A DNA stretch of 64,000 bases, from the NCBI GenBank assembly GCA_002197995.1, contig NGZR01000002.1, positions 7,378,001-7,442,000 on the forward strand. Reading direction: 5' to 3'. The stretch comes from Gaeumannomyces sp. JS-464 (taxonomy: Eukaryota > Ascomycota > Sordariomycetes > Magnaporthales > Magnaporthaceae). This document shows positions 1-12,300 of this stretch, one piece after another. Below the pieces are notes generated by a model. The model saw only the letters and a list, made by a program, of their open reading frames with translations, had not been told where the DNA came from and made no database searches. The translations under genes were made by a program, and so were the position numbers. Position 1 is the stretch's first letter. Each line of letters opens with the position of its first letter.

Positions 1-633
1 TGCTCGTGTCCGATGTCGACGAGTTCTTCAAGCCCGAGACACTCAAGATCTTCCGCAACTGCATCATCCCGACAAGGTCACCACCCAGTCGGACCTCTTC
101 TACTACTCGTTCCAGTGGGTCAACGAGTACGACTGGATGCACCCCCAGGCCACCATCTACAAGGGTAAGGATACGGTTCTGCCCCAGGACCTGCGCAACC
201 ACGGAAAGGACCACATGGTCCTGCGCGACAGCGCCTGGCACTGCAGCTACTGCTTCCCCACCGTCGCCGAGATCGTCAAGAAGATCACCAGCTTTTCGCA
301 TACCGAGCTCGACAGGCCCGAGTTCAAGGATCCCGCCAAGATTGTCGAGCGAGTCCGCAACGGGCGCGATATGTGAGTTTTCCCATACCTTGCCACCACG
401 TCGCCTCTCGCGGCGTCAAACACGGGGAGTCGCGGGGTCACCTTGTTTCTTTTCTCGACTCTTTTTCGTGTACTGATTTGTGTCTGCTCGTCACACAGGT
501 TCGAGCGGAGCAACTGTACGCGCGTCGAGCACAACCAGGATGTGCCCGACTTCGTCAAGAACAACCGCGAGAAATACGGCTACATGCTGACCGCGATCCT
601 CCCAACGCCAACTTCATCGATTACACACCTTGA
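1..633 (+). CDS. Glycosyltransferase family 17 protein, 3' part
   Basis: C-terminal part of a GT17 protein (the family of beta-1,4-mannosyl-glycoprotein N-acetylglucosaminyltransferases), entering from the left edge. Visible family features are DVDEFFKPETLKIFRNC, YSFQWVNEYDWMHPQA, the H-C-S-Y-C-F segment and the terminal DRDPPNANFIDY. One intron fits at 373-498 (donor GTGAGT, acceptor CACAG, phase 2), joining RDM to FERSNCTR; stop at 631-633. The frame breaks twice: near 69 (CCC should read CCCC to give PDKVTTQSD) and near 590 (a missing G gives ML-DRDPP). Both are one-base deletions in otherwise conserved sequence, so assembly error is more likely than decay. It converges on the ubiquitin protease. 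Fungal GT17 members are probably Golgi enzymes, but substrate and localisation cannot be read from this fragment. Confidence 0.8.
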
Positions 634-1950
634 GCCGGCGGCAAGCGCGAATTGCATGCTAACTAAGGCTGAGGGCCTACAAGGGTCCAACCAAATTACG
701 AACAACCAAGATATAAACTCGCGCGCGGCCACAAGGCGCATCTAATGGGCATTTTCCCTACTTCATATGTTGTATCAATATTTCACCTCTGCAATCATGC
801 GGAGTCGGTGGGTGTATGTCAGGTCCTGGCAGTTTCAGGGCCTTAGACTCGCAAGGCCTAGCGCATGAGGGGCGGTTGCGTTTGGCTGATCGTCCATAGC
901 GGTTCAGGCCAGTTTTCTGTTTTTCCACTTTGGGCTTGTCTGTGCGACCATGGGGAAAGAAAAAGGGAAGAAAAAACTATAAAGTGCGAGGGTGTGTTTC
1001 GAGCTGATGATATATGAAACGATTCCAGAGGGGTTCGATCACACGAGCCAAGAAAAAAAAAAGAATAAAGTCACGGTGACATTTGTCGCATCGATCTTGG
1101 CCCCTTTCTTCCACACATGCTTCGTCCCTCCAGGGCTGAAGGCCAAAGGCGAGCCCCTATAACAACTGGGATCCGCCAACTATTGAGTGTCGTTGGGAAA
1201 CCTTGCTCGACACAAATCACCCCAACAACAGCAAAGAATTGACATGTTCGCGCCGCGTCATCCCTGCTCCTAAGAGCCGGTGACATTGAAACCTTATTTG
1301 GACAATACGACGCTAGGATCAACCGGGCGCAGGGGAAGGGGGAAAAGTATATCACGGCATTCATTTTGGGTGCTCGTTAATTATAAAAACCCGAGAACCC
1401 GGGTAGATGGATGCAAAGAAGAAATCGAACCCCATTTATGGATGTGGTGGGCCAAGCTGCGGCTGCAGCAGGGAAGCAAAAAAAAAAAGGAGAAAGAAAA
1501 AAGAAAACCAGGCCAATGTTCCAAATTCCATAACGCCGAGTGCTATGCGATGACCACCTATGTAGGGGAGATGACGGGGACACATAAAAATAAAACAAAA
1601 AAAAAAAAAGTAACGAAAACCCTCCAGCGGCAGATCCTCCCTCCCGCAGGGCGTCGTCCACCATTACCCAAAACACCCCCGAGTATTCCAAGACCGACCG
1701 ACCGGTACGGGTCACATATGTCCAACGAGTCAGAAAACCCCCGAGTTTCCCCCCTTTTCCCAAAAGAGTTTTCGCCGTCAGAACCCAAACCTGGACCACC
1801 CGTCGTCCGTTCGTTTGAAGCATACATTCTGGGCCACCGCTCGGGAACTGCCGTGTCGCATATACCCCCCCTTATACCTGCTCCCCACTCACTCGGCCGC
1901 CTGCAACATCATGCATCCCTCATTTGCCGCGGGCGCGGCTGAATAGTTTT
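634..1950. other. Intergenic, between convergent 3' ends
   Basis: No supportable gene. The interval holds the two 3' flanks, A-rich homopolymers near 1051, 1478 and 1598, and a C-rich stretch near 1670-1880. A long open frame at 1280-1942 is Lys/Pro-rich because of these tracts and has no recognisable domain. Confidence 0.6.
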
Positions 1951-4333
1951 TCACTCATCTGGTGGCAGAGGCACGCCCCGCGCGGCGTCTAGCGCCTCGT
2001 CATTGACGCCACCGCCAGAGGGGGGAGAAAGGGGCGACGGCAGTGCCGGATCCGCACCATCGCTGGCGGCCGTCATGCTGCTCGCCTCTTCCTCCTCACC
2101 CTCGCCCTCGCCCTCTTCCTCTCCAGTCGGGATGCTGGCCACCGGCGCCGGCGAGTCCTCGGCCTCCGAGGCCAAGACGGGCACAGGATCGACGCAGTCG
2201 TAGAAGAGCATGAAGACTCCGCCCTGTGACAGGACGACGTCCTCCGAGACTTTAGTCACGTTTTGGTCGCTCAGCCTCCACCAATCCGAGTCTTCCTCTT
2301 CCTCCGCGGCTTCCTCGTGATCGCCAGACGGATTATGAGGTTCGGGTGGTGTTGTTTTGGCCTCGGCTGAGGCATCCTCTCCGGTGGAGGCCGCAGTCTT
2401 GTCGCCGCTGGGGACGTGGTCGTCGGGTGCCAGGTTTGGGGGCGCTGCCTCCTTCTTGTCGTCCGAACTGCCCGAGCGAGGCTTCGCCGGACGGGGGTGT
2501 TTTCTATAACAAATATAGTGTCCGTTCTCGTGACGCCCCTGATGGGTCACGACGGCTCTGAGCTCGTAGATTGGCCCTGTTATTTTGGACTTGTTAGGCC
2601 CAGCAACCATGGACGTGGTCGGGTCGAGAAGCCACTGCTCCTCCTCTTCGTCACGCTCCTCATCTATCGACGGAGGGAGCTTCTCGGTTTTCAATATCCT
2701 CCTCTTCCTTCCCTGCTGGCACAGCGGCTCGGGCCGGGGGTTTGCCGGCACTACCGAGACACCAAGGCCCGAGGTCCAGAAGTATGGGAAAGCGAACAGT
2801 GGCTAGATTCTTGAACATCTGGCCCGTGTTCTCGTCAAAGACAGACCGGTTCATATGTATGACGAGGCTCTGCGGCCCACGCGCAACCACGGCCTGTTTG
2901 GTTTTGGTCGAGCCGATCTTTTTGGTAATCCGGCAGCGTCGCGAGATGGTCTCCTCTTCAAAATCATCCTCCTCCAGGGCCTGATCGATGGCCGCGGCGC
3001 GCTCGACGACGGCCGGCGGTGCCTTGTCCACACCTCTGCGCTTTATCACCATGTCCATGAGTCGCTGGGCCTCGAGGAGCGTGCACTTGCCACACTCGAC
3101 GCCGGGGATCCTCTCGACGCGCGTGTATGCATCGAGCCGCTCGTAGAGGTCGTGCTCGCGACGGTCCATTCCTAGGCTGAGCGTGATGCAATTAAAAGGG
3201 ATCATGGACAAGCCCTCGGACCAGCCGCAGGCCACGCAGGCCACACACTGCGCCGTCAGGCCCTCGAGCGGGTTGCGCAGGGCCGCCGCAGGGCCGCGGC
3301 CCGCCCGCGGGCCCGCCGCGTCGTTTCCGGGCTTGCGGGTAGCGGGCAGGCTCTGGTAGCCGCTGTCGTCGCTGTGTTGGCTGCCCAAGCTGGTGCCGAA
3401 ACCGTCGTCTGAGGGCGGCGATGTGGCGACGGCGGCTGTTGTAGTGATGGCGGGAGATGATGATGCTGAAGATGCCGTCACCGCGCCATCTTCCAAGGCG
3501 TCCCCAGCCTGGGACTGTTCCCTCGGAGCAATCGGGCGGCCTTGGCAACCTCTCTATCAACCTCGTCCAGCACTTCGAAAAGTACTCCTGCGCGTCCTGC
3601 TGCTGCCACGTGCTCATGTTCTTGAGCACGGCAGGTGTCCAGAGCGTGCTTCCATTGTTTCCGGGAGCATTGAGGTCCGATATCAGCTCCAGCAGGGTGC
3701 CCGCCGTCTTGGCACTGATGCCGCTGCCGCGCCGCCCTTAGCCTCCGCAACGGTCGCCGGCGAGCGCAAATACCCCGGTAGGGGCTTCAGCGACGCGAGG
3801 CCCTGAAGGATGCTGTTCTGGTAGCACGAGTTGCTGATGTTCCCCAGCCCGGCAGGCCGCGCGCAGTCGGACTTTCCGAAGCCGAACGAGGTCCCGGGGC
3901 GGCGACCGGCCTGCGACACCGAGGCCATGATGCCGCCGGGCCCGCCGGCGTCCAGCCCCAGGATCCTCCGGAGGGCTTCGCTTTTGGCCGCATAGGTGGC
4001 GGGCTGCATGGGCGCGGGGGCTTTCTTCGGGTTGCGGGGGAAGAGCGGCGGGTTCAGCCAGCCGTCGATGACGAAGAGGAGGCGGGCGGGGGTGATGGCG
4101 ACGACAGCGTCCCAGATGCACTGGACCAGGCCAGGGAGGAGGTGGTGGGGATTGAGGCCCCAGCTGAAGAGGACGGTGCCGACGAGGATAAGGAGCGGGA
4201 CGAGGACGCTGGGCTCGTGCAGGCGGTCGAGGATGGAGGAGCTGCCGTCATGGGCGGCGGTGCGGGAGTGGTAGCCGCGGGCCAGGCGCTCGGAGTCGTG
4301 CTGCCTCGCGCTCCAGGGGTCCCGCGCATTCAT
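1951..4333 (-). CDS. Ubiquitin-specific protease (USP/UCH family 1), N-terminal membrane anchor
   Basis: Cysteine-type deubiquitinase of the USP family. From the ATG at 4331-4333 (MNARDPWS) the protein has a hydrophobic segment around residues 44-65 (VLVPLLILVGTVLFSWGL), then the Cys box GLGNISNSCYQNSILQ, the QQQDAQEYF motif, a zinc-ribbon-like C-x2-C region (VACVACGWSEG, ECGKC), and the His box HENGHYICYRKH followed by DQNVTKVSEDVV and GVFMLFYD. A membrane helix before the catalytic domain resembles yeast Ubp1 and human USP30, so membrane localisation is inferred. About 100 low-complexity acidic residues sit inside the His-box region. The frame breaks near 3730, 3578 (FSK/VLDEV), 3520 (GGG should be GGGG) and 2740 (CCCCC run). 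All fragments are collinear and catalytic boxes are intact, so I regard this as one functional gene with sequence errors. Divergent from ALB1. Confidence 0.85.
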
Positions 4334-5031
4334 TATGTGGAGGGTGTCGGTCGTCAATCGAGATGGGGGCGGCGAGGGTTGGATGACGTGCAACGATGGG
4401 CGAGCGGCGGCGGCGGCGTGGTCGCAAGCGAGTGGACAAACGACCTGGAATGACGACGGGCTCAGGCGGCCTTGCCCGCCTCGAGGGATGCGAACAACGG
4501 CGACAGTCGAGTGGGATGCGAAATATCCATGACACCTAACGCTGGCGTGGTCCGCTGGCGGATGGCTCCCCGTGCAAAACAGTGGAATGACGAGGACCAA
4601 AGTTCCATGGGTGGACAGGGAGCGGAGTTGTCGTGTCGGCAGGGCGCATGCAACAGCTGCGAGGCGTGGCCAACAGACAGCTTGATTTGCTTGGGATCAC
4701 CTTTGCCATGCAGGCCCCAGCCTGCACGCTCAAGCCGTCCCAACCAGAGCCGTTGCATTCCAATTAAAGCACCAAAGCGGTCGCCTGGGGCTGTCCAACC
4801 ACGTGCTGACCAATCAGCGCTTGCAGCGACAGCGCTGTGCATGGACGCCAGACGCATTGACGGATTCAATGAGATCTGTGGGGGAAATCCGCCAAAATTT
4901 TAGCGGTCAGCGACGGCAAAATCCCCAGCGGCAGGAACCCCTCCACCATTGATGCGGTGGAAAAAGTCCATGGAGACGACGGCCATTGAACAAGACGGTC
5001 AAAAAGTCAAAGGCGGCCGAAATCACAAATT
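4334..5031. promoter_or_regulatory. Divergent promoter region, USP / ALB1
   Basis: About 700 bp between two divergent start codons. It carries a palindromic E-box CACGTG at 4800-4805 and a CCAAT box at 4810-4814, close together, which would suit a bHLH factor and the CCAAT-binding complex. Function is inferred from motifs only. Confidence 0.4.
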
Positions 5032-5653
5032 ATGGCTAAAAAGGGCAAGCAGACATACTCCTTGACTCACATTCACTGCGCCAAGTGCTAACACCCAACC
5101 AAACACAGCCCCCTCAAAACACTCGCGGGCCGCCAGGAGGGCGACGTCGCCCAGCATCAACACGGACAAGTCGCTCAAGAACGTCAAGCCGCCCGCCGAG
5201 TCGATCAACCAGCGGCCCGCCGTGCTGGCCGCCCAGCACGGCGCCGGCGTCGGTAAGAAGGCGAGGTCGGGCCGCAAGGCCGTTATGAGCTCGCGCGCCC
5301 GCCGCCGCCACGAGAAGGGCATGGACCGCGCCGAGGCCGTCATGGACCGCACCCTGTCCAAGATCGAGAAGAGCAAGGGCCAGGCCCGCGCCATCCAGGG
5401 CAGGAGGAAGGCCTGGGAGGACATCAACACCAGCGCCAGCGCCGCCGACGACGACGACGACGCCGCCAAGTCGAAAAAGAAGACGGCCAAGCAGCTCCAG
5501 GCCGAGGCCGAGCAGGCGCTCGTCGACAAGTTTTACAGCAACGACGGCGACGAGGATATGGAAGGGGCAGGCAGTGATGGCGGGGAAACACCGCCTGCAC
5601 CCGTTCCTCAACTAGAGAGCACCAAGGCTCATGATGACGACGAAATATTATGA
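5032..5653 (+). CDS. ALB1: Ribosome biogenesis protein Alb1
   Basis: Small basic shuttling factor of pre-60S ribosomes, a partner of Arx1 in yeast. Exon 1 is 5032-5044 (ATG GCT AAA AAG G) and exon 2 is 5109-5653, giving MAKKAPSKHSRAARRATSPS and then SINTDKSLKNVKPP, about 185 residues. The intron (5045-5108, 64 nt) has a GC donor (GCAAGC), a textbook branch point TGCTAAC at 5086-5092 and acceptor CACAG. No GT donor in the interval gives this frame. The body has the family's basic helix (RARRRHEKGMDRAEAVMDR), a W-containing motif (GRRKAWEDIN) and an acidic/Lys tail. Without splicing the ATG frame ends after 18 codons, so the junction decides the gene. No frame breaks. It converges on the DUF2264 gene with under 200 bp between. 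Confidence 0.88.
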
Positions 5654-5846
5654 GCACCCCCTTATTGCCTCTTTGCTTTCACTATGGGAGAAAAAAATGG
5701 CGTTGAGGGTTATGTCATGGGAATCGGTTATTTACATGTTGCTTTTTTTTTCATTCAGGGAACCTCTGGGATAGAACATGTTCACTATCTGATCGAGACA
5801 ATGAGCGCCGAGACGCATTCATATATACACGCATTCCACCAATTGC

Positions 5847-8273
5847 TCAGAGGGCCATCTCGGCCTTGAGCCATGTGGGCAGCTGCGGCGGCTTGTCCCA
5901 CCCGTCGAGGTACGACTCGGGCGCGACCCCGGCGCCGGCGGGCTTGGCGTAGATGGCCGAGACGTACCACACCTTTTCGCCCTTGCGGACCGTGTGCTGC
6001 AGCGTCGGGATGGCCGTCCGGCTCTCGACCAGGTTCGAGTTGGGGTCCGCGTTGACGACCATGGCCCGCCGCTCCTCGGCCCCGGCCCTGCCCTGCCCCT
6101 CGATCGCGCGGATGCCGACGGCGCCGGCGTCGGGCGACACGGCGAAGGCGCCCTGGGCGCCAGTGGCCCAGCCCGCGGGCGTGCCGACGTCGTAGTTGCC
6201 GATCAGGCGCGGGAACGTGCCCTCGTGGGCGGCCGCGTTGTAGTCGGCCATCAGGCGGCCGTCGGCGGCGCGCTCGTTGCGGATCGCGAACGACCCGTCG
6301 GCCGTCATGACGTCGCGGCCCGCCGCGTCCACCTGGTGCGCGCGCAGGTGCCAGTTGGGCGCGGCCTCGGTGGGCGGCACCAGCGTCGTGCGCACCGTCA
6401 CGTCCGGGAAGGGCTTCCAGACCGAGACGAGGACGGGGGTCTTTTTGTTGTTGTTGTTGTTGTGGCCGTCCTTGCTGCTGTCGCCGTCGTCGTCGCCGGC
6501 GCGATACTCGACGGCCGCGTACTCGGACTTGCGGCGCGCCTTCCAGAACTCGCCGCCGTCGTCCGAGAAGCCCAGCTGCCCGGCCAGTGCGTACTGCTCG
6601 AGCGTGAAGAGCCCGGGCGGAACCGAGTAGCCGTAGGCGCTGCTGTAGGCGAAGCCGCCGTACTTGGCGTGCGTGCCCTTCATCGGATAGCTGCAGGCCT
6701 GGCCCGACGACAGGAGCATGCAGTGGCCGCCGAGGTAGCTCATGATGTGGCCGGGGTACTCGAGAGCCTTGACCTTGGGGAGCAGATCGTTTGGGTATGG
6801 CTCCTCCTTGGAGGTCCAGAAGGGGTGGCTCTCGGGCACTGCCAGGCAGATAAAAGCCAGGCAAGCCCAGTACTGAAAAGCAGGGAGTTAGTGTGTCTGT
6901 TGGTAGGTAGGTAGCAAATTCAGGGGTTGCTTTGTGACTTACCGGGCTTCCAGGGCTGTTGTAGTTCTCGGCCATCTGTCAAGAGAGAGACGCTGTCAGC
7001 TCTCAGTCTGCCAGACTCTACCTACCTAGCTAGGTAGTTTAGGCAATACGAGAGACGACAGCTGCACTTACATACATGTTCGGGTACGAGTACCCGATGG
7101 TCAGGGTGCCGCTGGAGCTCCACATGTCGTGCTGCGTCTGCCACCAGCGCAGGTTGCGCAGCACCACGCCCTTTACCATGCCCCAGGTCAAGGGCTCGGG
7201 CAGGTCGACGTCGGCGTAGGCGAGCGCGCCCCAGAAGGACACCATGGCGAAGCGGTAGCCGACGCTGCGGCCGAAGGGGATGGCGCGCCCCTCCCTGTCG
7301 TAGTAGTGGATCAGGTCGAGCGCGACGGTGCGGGCGCGGCTCCTGAACTCGGCCGCGCGCTCCGGGTCCTCGTCGCCGGCGAGCTTGGCGTACAGCAGCT
7401 GCAGGAAGTGGATGGCGAAGCTGGACGAGTAGTAGTCCATCTGGTGGATGCCCTCGGGCCCGTCGTTGGACCAGCCGCCGCCCCGGTAGAAGGTGTCGAG
7501 GTGCCGGATGTCGCTGTCGAGCCGGTCCTGCGAGAAGCGGCCGCCGTTCTTCTTGAGGCCCAGGTTGGCGAAGACGCGGAACCAGAGCCAGTTGGTGTTG
7601 GGCATGCTGGCGGAGGTTGGAGGGGGTCCCCGGTCAGCCCCCGCCCTGTCATCATCGACGGGGAAGGGACAAGTCTGGGCGTTGGGAAAACTTACTTCTT
7701 CTCGTTGATCGAGTTGCCCAGCCACGTCTCCATGTTCTCCCTCTCCTTTGCCGACATGGAGTCCCAGAAGGCGGGGGCGACGGCGAGCGCGAACCCTTGT
7801 TTCGTTTGGCACACCTCATATCAGCACTCACTCACTCACTCTTACTCCTCTCCCACGCCCACACTTCACAACCCTTACCTAGCGGGCACATCTCCACCAT
7901 CCGCTGGTCGTTATCCCTCGGATACCCCCAGTACTCCTTGCTGTCCGGGTCCGTGCCGGCCTTGACGCCCTCGAACCAGAGGCCGGCCTTGTCGTAGGAG
8001 CCGCCGCCCGCCAGCAGGCACGCGAGCCCCCAGAGCGGGCGGCAGAGGCCCTCGACCTCGCTGGCCGTCTGGTCGAAGCGCACGGCCGTGGCGCCCGGGC
8101 AGCGCACGCGCGCCCGGGCCGGCGAGAAGAAGGGCTCGAGCGGGTCCAGCAGCGCCCGGAGGAGGTCCTGGACCGACGACAGTGAGCCCGACGACAGTCC
8201 ACCCACGCCCGGGGCTGAAGGGGTGCGCGCCGTCGTAGCCCAGGACCAGGCCCTTTTTGGGTTCCGCAGTCAT
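5847..8273 (-). CDS. DUF2264 family protein
   Basis: Uncharacterised but conserved protein of about 695 residues, found in bacteria and fungi and presumed to be a carbohydrate-active or helical-barrel enzyme; no reaction is established. Five exons fit: 8273-7879, 7795-7696, 7606-7072, 6975-6943 (only 11 codons, [11 protein letters not shown]) and 6872-5847, with phases that match and GTAAGN donors. Recognisable stretches are [72 protein letters not shown] and [15 protein letters not shown]. The last part is a beta-rich C-terminal domain with an inserted Asn/Lys tract. There is no signal peptide. Exon 1 needs a one-base correction near 8205 in a CCCGGG context to join HPFSPG to [20 protein letters not shown]. 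The gene is otherwise intact. Confidence 0.85.
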
Positions 8274-9362
8274 GGTCTTGCTGTTTAGGAGTCTGTTGAG
8301 GGATGGGGAGAGGGGCTGTTTTTTTTATGGAGGTGTGGTTCTGGCGGTGGTGGTTGATGAGTACGTTTACACGTACGCCCTCTGCGTCTACTTGATATAT
8401 CCCCACAATGCTCTAGAGTGTCGGGGAGACCAAGATGTGGAAATATTCGATAGGTAGGTATTTTGGATAAATACACAAACATAAAAACCTTCCCTCAACC
8501 ACCCACCGCTTGACTCTCCCTTCATCAAGTTCCATATTAACCTCTCCATCTACCTGATGAACCGACTAACAAAGTGGATCTGCCCCCCTCCGCGTCTCCG
8601 CGCGGAGGGGTTACGCAGTACACCTCCCCAACTTGCGTCAATGCCTAGGAGCGACTTGGCTGGTGTGGTGGTGAGGGGCCGAGTTGCCTGTATCCCCAGG
8701 TCTTCGGGGTTGTCCCCTCGAGAGCTCGCGGCTAAATCGCTCACGTTGGGGGTCAAGGAATAGCAAAGGTGTGGGGAGTGGTGGGAAGAGGGGGGTTGGC
8801 GTGGGGGTGGGGGAGCAATATCAAGTGCCCGCCGCTTCCCCAACTTTGCGTGGGAAGTGAAGACGAGACGGAGAAATTCTTGCCCGAGCCTGCATGAAGA
8901 CGAGGCATTGCCCCGACTGGACCGTCGTTTCAAGATGCAACAATTTTAGTTATTCTTCGGGCTCGTATATGCCATGGACATAACAATGATAGGGGAAAAA
9001 AGACGCGCTATATGCATGCACCAACCTGACAGCACACCCTCCCTCTCGTCTCGTCTTCTCCGACTGGCTGCGCTCAGCGAATCGTAGACGGTAGTAGTTT
9101 ATAAACATTACGTACGGATATGCTTGGGCTTGGATGTAATGCGATGCTCCCAACACTAAGAGACAGAGAAAAGAAGCCATGCAAACTCCGCCGCCGCCCA
9201 TCTCACTTGAGGCTTCGTTTGGCAACCGCGACAGGATACCAAATCGTATACATCCTTCTCCCTCTTGGCAGCTTTCCCTCGGCGCCATCCTTGTTATAAT
9301 TCTCCTCCTCTTGTGTATATTGGAACAAGATATGAACTCGTCTTTCTTACACTTCCTCGGCA
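8274..9362. other. Intergenic, DUF2264 promoter and formin 3' flank
   Basis: I see no gene. There is a TAGGTAGGTA element at 8450-8461 and CT/G-rich tracts near 8770-8815. The formin stop codon begins at 9365 on the minus strand. Confidence 0.55.
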
Positions 9363-12300
9363 TCATGAGGTTGCTTCTAATGGTGCTGCTTCTGCTCCTG
9401 CTGCTTCTGTTGCGGCGGCGCCTTCTCCTGCCTCGGCCGGTGTCGGGGTGGGCGCGTCGTCCTCGGCCTCCTCTGCGCCGTCGCCCTGAGCCGACTTTGT
9501 TTTTTCCCTCCTCTGCCGGCGCGCCCGCCGCTCCTCCTCGGCCGTCTGCCGCCGCATACGCCGCATGCTCTCCCGCTTCTCTGCGTCCTCGGGCCCGCCC
9601 TCGGTCCCGTCCCGCATACCCTGAAGCAGGAGGGCCGCTCGTGCCGCCACATCGCTCTCGTCGCCCGTCCCTGGCGAGTTGAGCGACGCGGCCCCCGCCG
9701 CTGCCGCGTCCCGGGGCGACAGCATGTCTGGGCTGACCATGTTCCCGTCCGAGTCTGTGCCGTGCGCCGACCCTGCGCTCCGTCCTGTCTGCAGGCCAGC
9801 CTCCACCTCGGGTATCTCGTTGAGGTCCGGTATCTTCTGCCCGGACGCCACCCGCACCTGGTGTCGGTCCTTGAGCCGTGCGCGTCGTCGTCGGTCGCGT
9901 TGGTCCCGCGTCTGCGGCGCCGCCGCCCGGAGCTTCTCCAACAGGCTGTCCATGGCCCCCGCGCTGGTTGGGCTCGGCAGCGGACCGTCGCCCGTGCCCG
10001 ACGCCGACGGCTTGAGCTGTGCGTGCTTGCGCTTCATGCTCGCCTCGTTCCTGCGGCGCGTCTCCTCCAGCTGCACGTTCTTCTCGCGCGACTTCTTCCA
10101 CTCCTGGATGAAGGACGCGAGCTTGGAGAAGAAGTCGCGCCGCGCGTTTTCGTCGGCAGGGTCCTCGCCGTAGAAGACCATTATGTCGTTGTACGTCCGC
10201 ACCATCTCCTCCAGGTACAGAGACATCTGCTCTGCCTTGCGCCGCGCGTCCTTCATGCAGCGCTGCACCACCTGCGAGACCCGGTCCTGCGGGTGGAACT
10301 TGGTCGGGTCCGACAGCTTGCCCGAGTCGAGCGACGACTGCACGTTGCGGATGTTGTCCACGTACTTCTTGGCGTCCTGCTGCAGCTGCTCAATGTTGAT
10401 CTTCTGCACCGCCAGCACTCCGGCAATGTCGCCGGCGAATCCTTCCCACTCGGGGTACTGCTGCCGCACGATGCGCTCCACCAGATCCGCCAGCGTCGAC
10501 TCGTTCTTCTCGTCCTTGACCATGCCCAACCGCGCGAGTGAGCTCAGCTTGAAGCCCCGCGCCTGCTTGTTGGCGTCGTTCATGTAGTTTCCAATGTCCA
10601 GGATCAGGCCCAGCACATTCATCAGCGACACCGAGTCCCTCAGGGACTCCGACGCCGCCACCACCATCCGGATCTTCTCCGAGATCTCTTCGTAGTCCGT
10701 CTCGAAGCTCCTCGTCAGCGCCAGCGCCCGCATCCTGCTCGCCCAGTAGTGGTTGAGCTCGAACGCGGTCTGCAGGAAGATCTGGTCCTGCCGGGTGAGT
10801 TCGTTCGGGTCCTGTTCGCGCGTCTCCTCCAGCGCCTTGGGTCCAGTCCAGTCCTTGCTGTAGGGTGCCATGCCCTTGCGCACGTTCTCGGGTATGCTGC
10901 ACAGGTCTTCTCTTTGCAGGAAGTCCATAACGACGGGGTTGTCGAGCACCTCGGTGTCGCAGTGGATGATGATTTGTACGATCTTGTCTACCGAGTACTG
11001 CGAGAACTTGGCAAACGCGATTTCTGTGATGGCACAAGTCGTTAGTTGACCGGCAAGGGTCATATCGCCAAGACACCAAGAAGCCCAGCGTCAGGGTCTC
11101 GAGAGGGACTGCCGCACTTACCGTATGTCTTGCGCAGGTCGCCCGAGATGATCTGCTTCTTCTCCTCCTTCTGCGAACCCCCCTTTCCGATAAGCTTCGT
11201 CTCTTTCGCCATAAATAGCTTCTCGACCTCGTCTAATATGCCCCTGCGGCTGAGCTCCATGTATTTCTCCTCGCGCTCCTCCGCTGAGGCCCCGTGCGCA
11301 GCCCAGTGTGTTGTCGATGGTGCGTCCACCTTGTCCCAGTGGAACGCCTTGAGCTTCTTCTTCGGCCGAACCACTGGCAGACCGAGGGAAGGGCCTGCTG
11401 GGAACCCTGCCTTCTTGGCCAAAAAGTGGCCTGAAATGGCACCGGGGCCGGGCGGCGGCGGAGGAGGTGGTGGCGGGGGTGGCATGCCCTTCGCGCCAGG
11501 CATAGGTGGCGGCGGAGGTGGCGGCGGAGGGGCGCCGGGAAGTTGCCCAGGCATGGGAGGCGGCGGCGGTGGTGGAGGGGGAGCTCCGGCCTGGCCCGGC
11601 GGAGGCGGGACGCCGGGGAGTTGGCCAGGCAGCGGGGGAGGCGGAGGAGGCGGGGGAGCACCCGGAAGTTGGCCAGGTAGAGGGGGCGGCGGCGGCGGCG
11701 GCGGCGGCGCGCACCCCCTGATGCGCCGGTGCCGGTTCCATCTTCACCAGGAGCAGCAGTGACCTGGATTTTGGGGGTCTTGGGGGATCCTGGTCCATCG
11801 GGGTCACAGGAGACTGCGATTCCAGACTAGGGTGTGATGGGCCCGTGGTGACTCCCTCTTCCTCTCCCTCTGAGTCGCTGCCGTCGTACTTCTTGACCTT
11901 GCCGACGATCTCGTTCATCAGGCCAGCCTGCTGCTTGGGATCGACCACTGGCCTCCTAATCTCGACAACGCGAGGCTTCTCGTACACGACGCCCTCCTCG
12001 TCCTCGTCCTCGTCCTCTTCCAGGATTTCGTCTCCTCCCGGCATCGGCTCGCCCCGAGAGTTGACCGGCTTGCGCGAAACCTTAGTGCCGCGCTTGACGC
12101 TGCCCAGCATGCTGTTGGTGAGGTCTCTCCCCCTGCCGGGATATTAGCCATAGCGACAAGACCGCCCTCGCCGCCTGCTCCAACGCCATCCATCTCCTCT
12201 CTGAGTGCACGTAGCTTGTCCGAAGGGCCAGCGGCCTCGCCCCACACCCTTCCTTCGAGCTTGTACTGTGTCTTCTGGCGCTCGAGCTGCATCTGCAGAC

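Noticed and set aside
1020..1050. GGTTCGATC resembling a tRNA B-box
   Set aside because: No pairing T-stem or acceptor stem and no A-box upstream. Similar GGTTCGA hits at 30,850 and 52,335 also fail.
1280..1942. 220-codon open frame in the GT17-USP spacer
   Set aside because: Composition follows the A-runs (poly-Lys) and C-rich tracts; no domain and no splice logic.
9762..10541. 259-codon plus-strand open frame inside the formin FH2 region
   Set aside because: Shadow of the FH2 coding strand; Leu/Arg/His-rich without motifs.
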